Counted from the stretch's first letter, positions 1 through 12,205 are shown. The stretch: 64,000 nucleotides of DNA from Neoceratodus forsteri (GCA_016271365.2 CM057449.1:1562296501-1562360500); one strand, 5' to 3'. Numbers and translations: made by a program. Notes: generated from the letters alone by a model not told the origin.

Positions 1-150
1 CTGAGATAGGCATGGGGGAAGGTAAGGATCATGGGTAGGGAGGATGGGAAGAGTGGGGAGGGAGGGCAGGGACATTAGCTCAAGCTGTGGACCCTGCAAG
101 ATGAGCAGTCTGGAGAGACCAAATGGCTTTCTTCTGCTGGTTTCTTCGTA
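1..150 (+). repeat. 3' terminal fragment of a CR1-like LINE
   Basis: The reverse complement of this stretch matches 56296-56450 over about 150 bases, including a shared run around the words for 'ccagcagaag' and 'cagggtccacagcttgagct'. The layout resembles the 3' end of the CR1 fragment at 30676, where a tail next to a short tandem motif is followed by a 'gcagaagaaggccatttggtc'-type block. No coding sequence remains. I infer a 5'-truncated LINE 3' UTR in plus orientation that continues off the left edge. Confidence 0.45.
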
Positions 151-1693
151 AGTATGTAAAAAAACAGTACTGTGCACACAATGCATTGGAGGGTTTCAGT
201 AGAGCATTTAGATAAGGGGAAATAATTAGGTAATTCATCCACAACACAAGCAGCTCCTCACTGATGACTGATTTACTGTTTTGAGAGACTACATTTTTTA
301 CACGGGGTGGGATTTGTTTATAGCTACCTGGGACCCCCACTGTTCAGAAGGCTGCTTTATTTAATGTACAGAGTCACAATAAACAAAGAAAGGTTTTGTT
401 TTACTACACACAAACACACAGATGATGTGAAATAATTACCACTTAACGACTGTCTTGAGTTCCATTTTCATTTACTGTGCTAATGTGTTTACCTGTTACA
501 GCCGACAGTTAGACAAGTAACTTGCCCTGTGTCTGCAAAGTGCTCTGAAATCAAAGGAAGCTTAAGGCTCAGTGCATTTCAAATCAGATTCCAGAAGGAA
601 AGGATATAGAAGTTATAGCTAGAAAAAGATAACTTAAATATTTTAGGTTTGTCCTAGTTTCCTTTAATCAGATGAGAAGCCAGTCTGTAAAGGAAATAAA
701 TGTAATTGGTATAGTACATTTTGTTACTTCATTTTGAGTGGAACACATTAGGGACAGGTGAACTTCTTCTGGTTCTACTGAAAACTCTAAAAGGTTCTAG
801 GTTTCGAATCCATTGTTGAGCACAGTAATTTGCATACATCTGCATATTGATTATACTATGCTAATTACATAATTTGAAATTGTAATCATAAACACTGCAA
901 CCATTATACAGAGATTTTTATGTGGCTCTAAATTTCAGAAGACACCAAGTTCCAGGATGTTCTGTATAGAACCAGTTCTGCCTGTCCTCAAAACAAATCC
1001 CTATCCAGTAATCTTGTTTTCTAATTACCTACATTCAGTTCACTATCCACAATTAGCTAGTCTTCCATTCAGCATGCTCAGTCACAGAAACAGTCCTCAA
1101 GTTTGACTGCTCCTACCACCCAATCATGTGAATCTCCAGCTCCACCCCGTTTGCACTCCAGTCCTTTCTTCTGCTGGAAGGAACAGGTCTTCTCCCTCAC
1201 AGCTCGAGTACCTGATGGCACTGGCTTCCTCTGACACTGGTCTCCAGAGGCTCAAGCCCCAGTGGGGTCTGAGATTGTGGACAGCGGGGAGGCTGTTTGG
1301 GATTCACTCTCAAGGAGGGTCTCCTGATGGAGTCCAATCCACCCATCTTGTGTTCCTGTGCAAGGGAGGTGTAGTGGATATTTCCTTTGCTGGCAAGGGG
1401 ACACCTGGCCTGGAACATGCAGTGGTCATGTGTGCAACTGGTGAAAAATCAGAGCAGTGAGTGCCGAGGTTTGCTACCCTAAGGGCAAAGGAGTTACTTC
1501 TTCAGTTGATAAGTCACTGTTGTCTATGACTGCTTTAGGTTCTGTCTCCAACTCCCTATGGAGGTGTGAGAGGTTCAGGGTGAGCCACCAAGGTAGTCAT
1601 ATATCTCATTTTCTGTGAGAGTGTTTTCTGGGAGGTAGCATCTCTTTGGTCCAATATATAGTTGAGATGTACTGTGCAGAAGGGGAACTAGAA
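151..1693. other. No recognised gene or repeat
   Basis: This is AT-moderate sequence with only short chance reading frames. The longest frame (1128-1460, plus) has no recognisable domain and no coding-like neighbours. I see no splice-bounded exon, tRNA promoter boxes or terminal repeats. It is probably old, decayed TE or plain intergenic DNA. Confidence 0.5.
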
Positions 1694-1885
1694 GTTCTAG
1701 GGATGTGGATATGTTGTTCTATCCAAACTATTTGGCATAGTCCTTTCCCAAATACGAAGTGCCAGAAGGTCTTCAAGCTAGCTCCTCTCACCCGCCCAGG
1801 TGGTATATCCCTCGGCTTCACCCATGACGCCAGATCTTCCTTTCCGCTGGAGGAAGTGAGTTCCCTCCTTCACGCTCCCACATTG
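1694..1885 (+). repeat. D1 left inverted terminal repeat
   Basis: The sequence from 'gttctaggg' onward is the inverted match of 18100-18286. The match fades near 1885. Outside 1694 the homology stops, which I take as the left end of D1. DIRS terminal repeats are inverted and often unequal in length, as here. Confidence 0.75.
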
Positions 1886-1984
1886 TAGGCCCTAGCACTT
1901 TCTAATCCTTTTGGATTGCTTCAAAACTTACACAACCTTTTCAGTTTTCATCTTAGAGCTACCTGACTGTGATGGATGACAAGT

Positions 1985-2175
1985 CCACGCCTTGATTTCG
2001 CAGGTACCCATGGGCAAGAAGATGTCATGTAACCGATCCCCACGCCACGCGTGTTTACTGCCTGGGCCACTAACATGATATCCAGGTCTACGAACATACG
2101 AAAACGCCAGCAAAACCAGGCCTTGTGGTCTATTGAATCTGCTCAATTGCTGAGCTAGCTCCTCAACTTCACAGC
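1985..2175 (+). pseudogene. D1 gag N-terminal remnant
   Basis: Read with one frame change, this stretch gives a 'CLGH.HDIQVYEH' type motif. It lines up with the cysteine-rich N-terminus of D4's Gag ('CLGLDHDTKACSIC' at about 28050-28095), a zinc-finger-like start common to vertebrate DIRS Gag proteins. The reading ends abruptly at about 2175, where CR1-A sequence begins. The rest of gag resumes after about 7200. The fragment is too short and shifted to make a protein. Confidence 0.5.
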
Positions 2176-5060
2176 TGCCTACCCTCCCCACCCCTCTTTG
2201 TCATAACCCCCCTCACCCTGTCCCAACCCTTCTTAAAGCCACCCACTGTTCTACAGGTCACCACCCCCTCAAGCAGAGCATTCCACCTGTCCACCACCCT
2301 TTCCATGAAAAAGTGCCTTCTGATTTCCCACCTGAAACTTCCCCCCTCCAACCTCAACTGATGCCCTCTTGTATCCCTCCCTCTTCTACGCTGGAACATC
2401 CTTTCTGTAATAGCCTTATTTATCCCCTCAAGGTATTTAAATGTTTTGATCATATCCCCCCATTCCTCCTCTCCTCCAGGGAGTACATGTTTAGCTCTGC
2501 TAATCTCTCCTCATAAGACTTTCCCTCAAATCCCTGGATCATCTTTGTTGCCCTATGCTGTACCCCCTCCAACAACTTGATGTCCTTCTTCAGGAACGGG
2601 TGCCAATACTGCACGCAGTACTCCAGGTGAACCCTGAATAGGGACCTGTATAGGGGAAGGATCACCTCCCTATTCCTAGAAGAGGTTCCCCTCACTATAC
2701 ACCCTAGCACCCTATTAGCCTTTGCTGCTGCCTTCCTGCATTGAGCTGAGTTGTTCATGCTGCCCATTATAATCACCCCAGATCCTTTTCTTCCTTGTTA
2801 CTTTCCAGCTTTACCCCTTCCAGCTGATGCTCCTCCTTTGGTTTCTAGCTCTGAAGTGCAGTACCTTGTATGTCTTGGCATTGAACCCCAGCTGCCATGT
2901 AACTGACCACTCCTGTAGTTTGTTCAGGTCCTCTTGCAGCCCCTTCCTACCTTTGATGTCATCTACCACAGCTTCCACCTTCATATCATCCGCAGACAGA
3001 CTGATCCTACTCCAGACCCTCTGTGAGATATCAGCTACAGTATGAATATCCCAAACAACACTTGTCCCAGCACCAATCCCTGTGGCACCCCTCTCACTAC
3101 TTTCCTTGGTGATGAGAGCCCTCCATCACCACCCTCTGCTGCCTTCCATTCAGACAGTTGACAATACAATTGACCATTTTTGTTTCCACCACTATGTATT
3201 CCAGCTTTCCCCAACCCCCGCCTCCCATGCAGCATGGAATCTAAGGCCTTGCTGAAGTCCAAATACAGGATGTCCGCTGCGTGGCTGCTGTCCAGTTCCC
3301 TGGTCACCAAGTCATAATACTCAATTAGATTTGTCTGGCAGGATCTGCTGGAGACAAACCCATGTTAATGACTGTTCCGGAGACCATTGTCCTCCAAGAA
3401 GGTCACCAGCTGCTCCTGTCTCCATGAGCTTCCCCACAATCGGTGTGAGGCTCACTGGCCTGTAGTTGTCTGGCTCATCCCTGGGGCCACTTTTGTGAAT
3501 GGGCATCACATGGGCCATCCTCCAGTCTTGTGGTATGCATCCTGCGTCCAGGGAGGTATTGAACAGGTAGTATAGTGCAGTGGTTTAAGGCTCTGAGCTG
3601 CAAACCTGGAGACCTGGGTTTGAATCCCACAGCCCCCACTTTCATACTGTGTGACCATGAGCAAGTCTCTTAACGTCCTTGTGCTCCCAGATTGCACCTG
3701 TAAACAAGATTTCAGCTTAGTGTGTCTCTCCTGGTAAAAAAAAAAAAAAATAAAAGGAACAGGTTAGTCAGTGGCCCGTCAGGATCTCCACCAGCTCTCT
3801 GAGTACCCTAGGGTGAATGCCATTTGGTCCCAGTGCCTTGTCCACCCTGAATGCCCTTAATCCTTCCAGAACCCTGTCCTCCCCAATCCCTATGTCAGTC
3901 AACCCCTCCCCTACTGACCCACCTTACCCAGAACACAGAACAGAAGTATTCATTTAATGCCTCTGCCTGTTCCCCCCCCATTCTCCACCCACCCTCTGTC
4001 CTTCCTAATCCTCACAATCAGGTATCTGTTCTTCCTTCTTTCTCTAATGTATCTGAAGAAGTCATTTTCTCCTTCCCTAATACCCTGTGCCAGTCTCAGT
4101 TCTCTTGTGGCCTTGGCCACTCTGAGTAGCCTGGTAACCTCCCTGGACTTCTTCATATACTCTTCCTTCTCGACCCCCGATTTCTTGAGTTTCCAAAATA
4201 CCTTTCTCTTGTCCCTTACCCCTCCATAACCTCCCAAGTCAACCAACTGGGATTCTTTGCCCTTCCCTTCTTATTCCGTGCCTTTGTACATGACCCAGTG
4301 GCCTCCATCAGACCTCTTTTAATAATATCCCACTTTTGACTAGCATCCATGTGCCGAAGAATACCTGTCAGATACTTACTCAAAATTTCCCCCATCCTAC
4401 TAAAGTCTTCCCCTTTAAAATCAATCACCCTGGTTTCAGTACCCCCTGTTTCCCTACTCATATTACGCATGAACCATACTGAATGGTGGTCACTTCCAGC
4501 CAGGGGGTCCTCAACCCTCAGATCCCTTACAGCCTCCCCATTTGAAAGTACCAGGTCCAGAGTCCTATCCAATCTAGTAGGCTCATGTACCAACTGCTCC
4601 AGGAAGCCATCCTGAAATGCCTCTAGTATGACCTGCTCCCTCACACTCGTGGCTGGAGTGTTTCACTCTACCCCAAGTAGGTTGAAGTGCCTACCACCAC
4701 TGTGCTCCCCTTCCTACAAACCCTTCTGATTTGCTCAGCTGGCTCTCTGTCCAGGTCCTCTCCTTGCACTGGAGGTCTGTATACTATCCCCATCCTCAGT
4801 GTCTTACCTCTTGAGTCCTGAAGCTGCATCCATAGGGCCTCTGTTCTACCTTCCGAGGTCCCCCTCCTCCCTTGTACACCATATCCCTTCTCATACATAG
4901 ATGGCCATGCCCCCTTCCCTTTTGCCCTATCCTTCCTGAATATTTTGTACCCTGGGATCATCATATCCCAGTCCTGGTACTGGGTAACTCATGTTTCTGT
5001 GATGGTCGCAATGTCCACCCTCCTCACTGCCAAGAGAGCCTGCAACTCAGCTAACTTATT
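2176..5060 (-). pseudogene. CR1-A ORF2: endonuclease-reverse transcriptase pseudogene
   Basis: The pieces, read on the minus strand, form one decayed non-LTR pol. The endonuclease gives 'GIVYRPPVQGEDLD' (about 4750-4800) and 'DLVLSNGEAV' plus 'GSDHHSVWF' (about 4470-4560). RT gives 'NYRPVSLTPIVGKLME' (about 3390-3460), 'LYLDFSKALD' (about 3240), 'RGVPQGLVLG' (about 3080) and a mutated 'SLSADDMKVE' in place of FADD (about 2985). The C-terminal domain spans 2776-2176. Multiple frameshifts and stops, plus the SINE insertion, rule out function. A complete CR1 ORF2 is around 900-1000 residues, and here all regions are represented but scattered over three frames. Confidence 0.85.
3569..3756 (+). 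mobile_element. tRNA-derived SINE inserted in CR1-A
   Basis: Flanking 8-bp direct repeats 'gaacaggt' sit at 3561-3568 and 3757-3764. Inside, an RNA polymerase III A box (TAGTGCAGTGG, 3573-3583) and B box (GGTTTGAATCC, 3617-3627) fit the consensus at normal tRNA-like spacing. The body ends in 'ctctcctggt' followed by an A-run (3735-3750) and 'taaaag'. The A-box, B-box, tail and target-duplication set makes a SINE call firm. The tail before the A-run resembles the 3' end of the LINE fragment at 58845-59105 ('ttttcctggtgaaa'), so that LINE family may have mobilised it (inference). Confidence 0.9.
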
Positions 5061-6345
5061 ACCTAGGCTCCTCGCATTCAACATGTCCACCCTCCACCCC
5101 GTATCCTTCTTTGCCTTACCCTGGGTTTTTCCGTTCCCCCATGCCTCTACCCTGACTCCTCCCCTGTTGTCTTGGGGGGTAAGCTCATTGGGGTCCCCTC
5201 TCTGGGTTCCCTGCCTACCAGCTGTCCACTTGCCACCCCCCCACCAAGTTTAAACTTACTTTTGCTGCTATGTACCCCTCTATCCTCTGTTTTAATAATC
5301 CCTCCCTGCTCAAGTGTAGCATATCTCCTGGATATAGATCGTTGTCCCAGGTTTGTCCCCAGCCCCCCACTAATCCGTACCCCTTGGATTGACACCATTC
5401 CTCCAGCCATGTGTTGAACTCGCTAATTCTCCCTTTTCTCACTGTACTCATGCACGGCATTGGGTGCACCTCCAAGAAGGCCATCGATTCCCCCAGTTCC
5501 TCACACACCCTACCCAGTTCCTCGAACCTCTCCCTCACAACTTCCACCATCTTCCCGCCAGATCGTTCATACCGATGTGCACCACAAGATGCAGTTTCCT
5601 CCTACCCCTTCTTGCGCACTTCAGAATTGATGGCCCCACCCTGCCCACCGTTAATCCAGGTATGGACTCCACCCATATATGACTGTGCCTTCCCCCTTAC
5701 TGCCCCATCTTATCCCTTTTAGTATGGAATCCCCAGCACTAGTATCCCCCATCATTCCTCATTCCCCTCAACTTTACTACCATGGTACTGATCTCTGGAG
5801 TCTGCCACTTTTGTTTCCTGCCCTTCCCCAATATTCCTCCACCCACCCCTTATCTGTTCTCCTCTCCCTCCCTGCCCATCCTATCCCCACTTCCCTCCCA
5901 ACCTCCCTGGACTCCCCCCCACCTATCCCATGCTGCTTCCCTTCTCTGTTTCCTTCCTCCCTAATTCCTTCGTCCGTCCTTCCAGCTGTGTCCCTCCTCC
6001 CATTGCCCTTGGCTCCCTCCTCCTACTTACATCCATCCCTTGTTCCTTCCCCTCTCCTGGCAATCCTTCCCCCTCCTTCTCCACCAATGTCACCAGGAGC
6101 GCAAACCTGTTAACTGCCCCCACTGCCTTGCTGTGCATTGGTTCTTCCCTCCCTACTACAGCCCTCCATACAGAGCCTGGTCTCCTGTTCAGTTTGGTCC
6201 TGCAGACCCTCCCCATCCATTCCCTCAATCTGAAGCTTCTCCCATGTGGTGCCCTCATGTTACACTCTGGGGGTGGCCCATTTACCCCAGCAGCCCCCTT
6301 CCCTCCTCTCATCTTCTCCAACTCCCTATCAAGCCACCTCACCTC
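5060..6345 (-). pseudogene. CR1-A ORF1 with esterase-like domain, pseudogene
   Basis: The segment 5550-5215 on the minus strand encodes 'ERFEELGRVCEELG', 'ISEFNTWLEEWC' and 'GDMLHLSREG'. These match the closing part of the SGNH-hydrolase (esterase) domain that CR1 ORF1 proteins carry, whose last block is normally D-G-L-H-L. Here the Asp is kept and Gly-Leu has become Met-Leu or similar ('GDMLHL'). The N-terminal part (6342-5923) is charged and glycine-rich with no clear domain. CR1-B at 36227 keeps the intact version. The frame is broken, so there is no product. Confidence 0.7.
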
Positions 6346-7200
6346 CTCCTTGTGCCTTCTCAGCCTGTGACAGATTGGACACCCTCCAAGCTTCTACAAA
6401 ATGTTCATCCAAACTGCTGCCCTGCATCAATTACAGCCCACTATTCTACCCATGCTTAAGCAGACTCAACTAACAGGAAAGGGCAATGCAAACTGATACA
6501 GTGTTGTCAAAAAAATTAACCAGTACTATTTGTGCTTTCTTAACTAGCCTTGCCCCACAAAAATAAGCTTATAGGACAGTAACAAAGATAAGAATGCAGT
6601 CCTACTTTTTTTTTTCTCTCTTCTCTAGTCCCTGCCTAAGATGCCTTCCCACTAAGGTGACTTACCCTACAAATACAACTTACACTACAAATATAAATAC
6701 AATCGTTTATGCCGCAATACAGCTCAAGATGCCATTCTCTCTCCCTCACCCACTGTAGACAAAATAGTGCCAGACTGACTCACCATCTGCCTTCAGCCAG
6801 CGTCCCCAAAGTCCAGGTAGCGTTCAGCTCCATCCCCTAGAAGGTGGCATCATCTGTTGCTCTCCAGCTCTTGGCTCCTTGCTGCTCCTTGACCCTGGCT
6901 CCTCCAACCTTGACCATTTAATAGAGTTTGGGGCCGGGGAGGTTAGGTGAGACAAAAATCCTCATTTCCTTTATGGCTTTAAGCTGTGCTGCCCCCGACT
7001 CTCTCCTACTTCCAAGCTGGCTTCTGTGCCCCAACTTGAGTGGCTTCTGCCGCACTCTTCTTTGCACTGCCCCCAACTCTGAACAGCTCCTGCCACACTC
7101 TCATGCCACAGATGTGGCTTCTTTCTGGTCTCTGACTCCTTTAATAGCACCCACCACCCGAGCGCTCACTCCCCAACTCTGTCAGTCATTTCACATGATG
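6345..7200 (-). other. CR1-A 5' untranslated region (probable)
   Basis: No domain can be read here on either strand. It lies between the start of CR1-A ORF1 and the resumption of D1 gag, so I assign it to the GC-rich 5' leader of CR1-A. The plus-strand frame 6928-7323 has no recognisable content. The precise CR1/D1 junction could not be fixed. Confidence 0.4.
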
Positions 7201-7269
7201 GTCCTCGAGGACCGTCTCGTCCTCCTTAAGTTGCACCTCCTGGAGAATAGGCATCCACTGGTCAAATCT

Positions 7270-9345
7270 AAGGATGCCCATTGGGTGGTCACCGTGGCTG
7301 CGGGGTTCTTCCAAACAGCTTGAACACCTTGTGGCCTTCGAGGAGGAGGTGGCTGGGGCTGCCACTCACTTCTCTTCGGCTTCTGCCTTCATGCCACTCC
7401 AACTGGACTCCACTTTTACAGGCTCCTTCAAGGAACTGTGCCAGTCCCTCCAGATGAAAGGTCATGGTCCTTCTGAATCTCACAGCTCTAGGCCTCGAAA
7501 GGAGAAGAAGAAGGAGTAAAAAAAAGAGAAGATTCATCGTCGACGTTCATGTAATTGGGAGCGTTCTCGGTCTCAGGACTCTCAGGTTTTGACTACAGTC
7601 GAAATCGCATCCTTGGCCACTGGCTTCACAGAGACCCCGTCAGGCCAGTCAGTCAAGACACCGGCCGATGATGCGGCCAAGATCTTTCTTGATCAAATCA
7701 GTTGGTTGTCTGAAGAGGCAGATAATTCTGTCTTCAGGACTCTGGTCCTGCCTGTGACTGTGGAAGGGGCTGCTCAGTCCACTGATCAGAACCCTTCGAT
7801 CACCGACCCACACCAGGAGGAGTTGCGGCATTCCCCTGCTCCTTCCGAGATCCCCGATCGACATCCCCGGCAGCAGAGATCGAGGTCTCAGTCCTCATCC
7901 AGTGAGTTGAGCAGTTCCCACCGTTATCGGCACTCCTGCTGTATGTGCTATGGGAAGCAGCACTGCTACTATTACTCATCTTCATCCTTCTCAGGTGAGG
8001 AGAGGCTTCAGTGCAAGTTGCGTCAGCGCTACGAAGATCTTATGTGGCAACAGTTGGTGCTGGCAGGTACTAAACCAACCCCGGTTTCCACACTAATCAT
8101 CACTTGACTGTCACCTGAAAGGCTGACACCAACTGCCCCGTGGGATCAGTTGAGACTGTCCCTCCCCTGGTGGAGCTGGTCAAAACCATTCTGGTTCGGC
8201 CAAAGCTGGTCTCCCCACCAGTTGTAGTGGCTCAAGTTGCTGTCAACTGATGCTCAGATCAAGGAGTCTCAGCCAGCCAAGAGGCTTTCAGTTGTTGGTC
8301 ACTGTCACACCTGACAGTCCGCAGAGGGTTGAAGGTGACTCGAGCGGTTGGCTACTTTATGCAGACTCCTCAGAGTCCGAAGATTTCTCACTGCACTCCC
8401 GTCCGGTTGACGAGGAGTCCATGGGGGACCTATCGAGAGAGGAAGGGCCCTCTTCCTTTATGGGCATCCTCTGCCTCATGTCCAAGTCCATGGGGATGAA
8501 AATGGAGCCCGTTCAGAAGCGGGCTCGCTATCCTCTTACAGAGATTCTGGAAAAAGGGGACTCTCCGATGGAGGCTTTTCCAGTGGCCGAGGTCTTTGTC
8601 AGCGCAACTCTGGAGCTTTGGCAGTGCCCCATGTCCTGCCCTGTACCCTCTGCCCAGAAAACATGCAAGTATGCAGTGCCCATCTGTACCCTCTCGGGAT
8701 TCACGAAGCACCCCTTGGCTGAGGGGTTGGTGGCCAACTCCATGTTTCAGTGCTCTGGCAATATCGGGGATGTCGACAAGCTGCTGGACAAGGAGTCCAA
8801 GAAATTGGGACCATGCAGCTAAAAAAGTCTATGCTGCCTCCTTGCTCGGCCTCTGGCTGGCAAGCTCAGCCATCTTGATGGCACACTTCTCCCACACCCT
8901 CTTGGGTGCTTTGGATGAGGTGATTCCTCACCTGCCTGTGGACCTCCAGATCACGGTCACACTGGTCCGAGATCAGGGCCATGCTGCGGCCAAGCAGCAG
9001 CTTCAAATGGCTTTGGATCTGGGGGATTCCTGTACCCCCTCGGTGGCAGCCACAGTAGCCATGCGCCGTAGGGCTTGGCTGCAGATCTTGACCTTCACAG
9101 CAGACATGCAGCACAAGCTGGTGGATGTTCCTTTCTTGGGCACCAACCTGTTTGGGCCCAGCATTGAGAGTCACCTCAAGTGCATCGAAAAGTCCAGTGC
9201 CACCTTGGACTCTGTCACATCCGCACACAAGAAGGATCCCAAGGGCTCCAGGCAACAGAAGCGAAAGCCCTTTTGGTCCTCCACTCCTGCAGCAAAACCA
9301 GCCCAGCATCAGGCTGGCCAGCAGGCTCAGTCCTGGTGACCCTGG
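7270..9345 (+). pseudogene. D1 gag pseudogene
   Basis: Three overlapping frames (7589-8107, 8250-8822, 8596-9339) together read like DIRS Gag. There is a serine- and arginine-rich central stretch ('RQQRSRSQSSSSELSSSHR'), a basic 'SRPRKEKKKE' near 7490-7520 matching D4's 'KHKEKKKDPDQ', and a C-terminal capsid-like part containing 'AHFSHTLLGALDEVIPHL' and 'LQITVTLVRDQGHAAAKQQ' (about 8880-9000). The mature role would be packaging of the retroelement RNA. At least two frameshifts and an in-frame stop at 8820 kill it. Its 5' end lies across CR1-A at 1985-2175. Confidence 0.75.
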
Positions 9346-9499
9346 CCCAAGTCAGTGGCCTTGGTGGTCTGTAAGCCCGGAGGGAAGGGGTCTGGTAGTG
9401 CCACAGCTGGGTCCTCCTCCTCCAAACCTGCTCACTGATGGGATAGGGGGTGCCACCTTTATGCCTGCCACACACACCCTGGGTCCTCCAATGTGGGGC

Positions 9500-10950
9500 C
9501 AGCTCCACCACTGCCTTTCTGCCTGGTCCACTGTCACCATGGACAAGTGGGTTCTAGAAGTGGTTGGTCAGGGTCTGCCTCCTGAATTCATGCAGTACTC
9601 TCTTTGCCGAGCCCGTGCCCCACAGGAGGACTTGGTATCCACAGACACTCAGTTGGCTCTTCAAGATGACCTATCCCAGCTTTTCCACAAGGTCATGTTC
9701 AGAGTAGCGGATCCTATGGAACACCCAGGGTTTGTCTACAGGTACTTCCTGGTGCCAAAATGGATGGGGGGCTGGTGCCCCATTCTCAATCTGCATGACC
9801 TGAACAAGTTCCTCAGGTCACGCACCTTCAGGATGATAACTCTGTCTCAGATCATACCATCACTAGAGCAAAACATGTGGTTTTGCTCCCTGGATCTTCA
9901 GGAGCATTCTTTCATGTTCCGATCCATCCATTCTACTGAAGGTTCCTCCAGCCAAGGGAACCCTCTACGAGTTCCAGACCATGCCATTTGGCCTCTCATC
10001 AGCTTCAGGGTCTTCACCAAATGCATGGCAGTGGTAGCAGCTTACCTGAGGTGCTGAGTGGTCTGGGTGTACCCCTACCTGGATGACTGGCTGATTGCAG
10101 GGCCCTCCAGGCAGAAGGTGGAGTGTTTCAGGGTTCTGGCCCTCCAGACCTGCACCTCCCTTGGCATCCTGGTCAATTAGGCCAAGTCAGAACTCGTGCC
10201 CTCGCAGGTGATCAGCTTTATCGGGGAAGTGTTCAACTCTTGCCAAGCCTGAGCCCAGCTCCCAGTGGACAGGGTGGAGGTCTTTCCTCCTTTGCCTGGG
10301 ACTTCCTGTGCCTTCTAGGTTACATGGAGGCCTGCACCAGCGTGTTCCAATAGACCTGTTGGAATATGTGCTCCCTGCAGTGGGAGCTGGCCAGCCAGTG
10401 GTCTCAGCACAAAGGTCTCTTCAACCAGCTGGTCACTGTGACCCAGAAGATGTGGTTCACCCTCTAGTGGTGGCAAGTCACAGAGCAGCTGCAGGAAGGG
10501 ATCCCATTTGTCTGCCCCAAGCCAATGGTCATCCTGACAATCAACACCTCTCTCTCGGCTTGGGGTGCCAATCTGGGGATCACAGAGTCCATGGGCTCTG
10601 GACCCCTGATGAGTCCCGATGGTACATCAACCTGCTGAAGCTCACTGCAGTTCGGCTGAAGCTGACTGCATTTGCTCTGCATATTCAGGGTCAGGTGGTC
10701 CAAGTCTGGATGGACAACACCATGATCATGTACTACCTCAACAAACAGGGCGGGTCGCACTCCCTGCCTTTGTGCAAAGAAGCTCTCTGTGTATGGACCC
10801 TCGTGCACAGCCTGGAGGAGGATGTCCTAGCCATCCATGTGACAGGAGCCTCCAGTCAGCTGGCGGACACCCTCAGCCAGGTAGGTGAGGTGTCTCACAA
10901 GTGGTCTCTCCATCCGGAGGTAGATCACAGCCTGTTCTCCCAGTAGGGCA
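9500..10950 (+). pseudogene. D1 reverse transcriptase-RNase H pseudogene
   Basis: RT begins with 'WSTVTMDKWVLEVVGQGLP' (about 9525-9580). It continues through 'DPMEHPGFVYRYFLVPK' and 'WFCSLDLQEHSF' (the SLDL.DAY motif with DAY lost, about 9880-9910), and reaches the catalytic 'YPYLDDWLI' (about 10070-10095), whose two aspartates are kept. A stop at 10055 lies just before it. RNase H follows: 'VVQVWMDNTMIMYYLNKQGG' (about 10695-10755) retains the Asp of the 'DN' motif. The DIRS-specific stretch 'PQVDLFTSRENAKQGLFC' (about 10950) leads into the recombinase. Stops and shifts are frequent. Confidence 0.85.
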
Positions 10951-11218
10951 CCCCTCAGGTGGACCTGTTCACCTCCAGGGAGAATGCAAAGCAGGGGCTG
11001 TTCTGTGCCTGCCCTCCTCAGCAGAACTTGCTGCAGGGGGATGCCTCCTTGAGGCCTTGGACCTTAGGCCTCTTCTATGCCTTCTCTCAATTTCCCTTGA
11101 TCCACAAGGTGCTGCTCAAGGTCAGGTGGGACAAGGCACAGGTTATCCTGGTGGCTCTGGACAGGCCACGCCAGTTTTGGTACCCTGATCTCCTCAGCCT
11201 CAGCAACAGGCTCCAGAG

Positions 11219-12205
11219 GTGTCTACCACTCTGCCCAGACCTGCTCTCCATCAATCAGGGGAAGGTACTCCACCTGGACCTTCAATTCCTGCACCTGATA
11301 GCCTAGTTCCTGAGCGACTAGCGTTCCAGGCCTTGGGTCTCTCTGAAGATGTCCTCACCGTGGAGGAGGCATCAAGAAAGGAATCGACCAGAAAATGCCA
11401 TGCCTTCAAATGGAAGAGAGTCTCCATTTGGTGTCAGGGCAAGGGGCTGGACCCCTTGACCTGTCCAGTGACCAGCATTTTGAACTACCTGTGGTCCCTC
11501 TATAAAGGGGGCCTTTGGTCGACAACCCTTCAGGTGCACCTGGCAGCCATTTTTGCTTATCCAGCGGGGGCTGGTCAGCAGTCAGTGGTGCAGGAGAAGG
11601 TGGTGTGGTGCTTTTTCACAGGCTTAGATCACATTTCCCCTCTGGTGCGTGAACCACCACCACCGCCATGGGACTTGTTACTGGTTTTGGCAAAGCTCAT
11701 GGGCAAGCCATTTGAACCAATGCACAGGTGTGATATGTCTCATCTGTTGTGGAAGACTGCCTTCTTGGTGACTATCATGTCAGCCAGAAGAATTGGGGAG
11801 CTTCAGGCACTTTCAGTGGAGTCTTCTTACTTGGTTTTCGGAGGCTGAGCACAGGCTCCATATTCTGTACCTGAGGCGAGTACTCGCTTATTACAAAGAA
11901 CACATGACTGGAATTCAAGGAGAGGTTCGCCAGCTGTTTGTCACCTATGCTGAAGCCACACCTGAAAGACCTGCATCCAACAGGACAATTGGCAGGTGGA
12001 TCACTTCCTGCATTGATCTCTACTATAGGTTGGTGAGTAGAGAGCCTCCGGTGGGCTAAGGGCTCATTCCACCCATCATATTGCTGTTTCGATGGTTGCT
12101 TCTAGGGATGTCCCTATCCAGGAAATCTGTAGGGCTGCTACCTGAAAGTCAGCACACACCTTCATTTCCCATTACCAGATTGACCTTGAGTCACACCGGA
12201 ATGCT
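11219..12205 (+). pseudogene. D1 tyrosine recombinase (YR) pseudogene
   Basis: The N-terminal SAM-like domain reads 'KESTRKCHAFKWKRVSIWC' (about 11375-11430), then 'LDPLTCPVTSILNYLWSLY'. The catalytic half has 'MSARRIGELQALS' (first catalytic Arg, about 11780-11815), then after a shift a degraded H-x-x-R and 'AAT.KSAHTFISHYQIDL' (about 12135-12190) with the nucleophile Tyr in the 'HY' context. In DIRS this enzyme inserts circular cDNA. The stop at 11848 and the frame changes make it a pseudogene. The sequence after 12205 is the DIRS 3' non-coding region. Confidence 0.85.

Larger units (their letters stand above)
2176..7200 (-). mobile_element. CR1-family LINE, copy CR1-A (5 kb, degraded)
   Basis: The minus strand carries, from high to low coordinates, a 5' region (about 7200-6345), an ORF1 with an SGNH-esterase-like end (6345-5060), and an ORF2 with endonuclease, reverse transcriptase and the long CR1 C-terminal domain (5060-2176). 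This order and the wording of the C-terminal block (for example 'LYRSLFRVHLEYCVQYW') are those of CR1. The typical CR1 3' tail is absent, so the 3' end is trimmed. It lies inside D1's gag gene, is antisense to D1, and is itself split by a SINE at 3569-3756. The boundary at 7200 is approximate. Confidence 0.85.

Noticed and set aside
3573..3627. Stand-alone tRNA genes suggested by A and B boxes (also 28447, 33394, 48678)
   Set aside because: Each box pair is followed by a long non-tRNA body, an A-rich tail and, in two cases, target duplications. They are SINE promoters and no cloverleaf is complete.
5390..6460. Long plus-strand proline/serine-rich frames in this region
   Set aside because: They are the antisense reflection of the GC-rich CR1-A ORF1 and 5' leader on the minus strand. 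Composition is low complexity and no domain is present.
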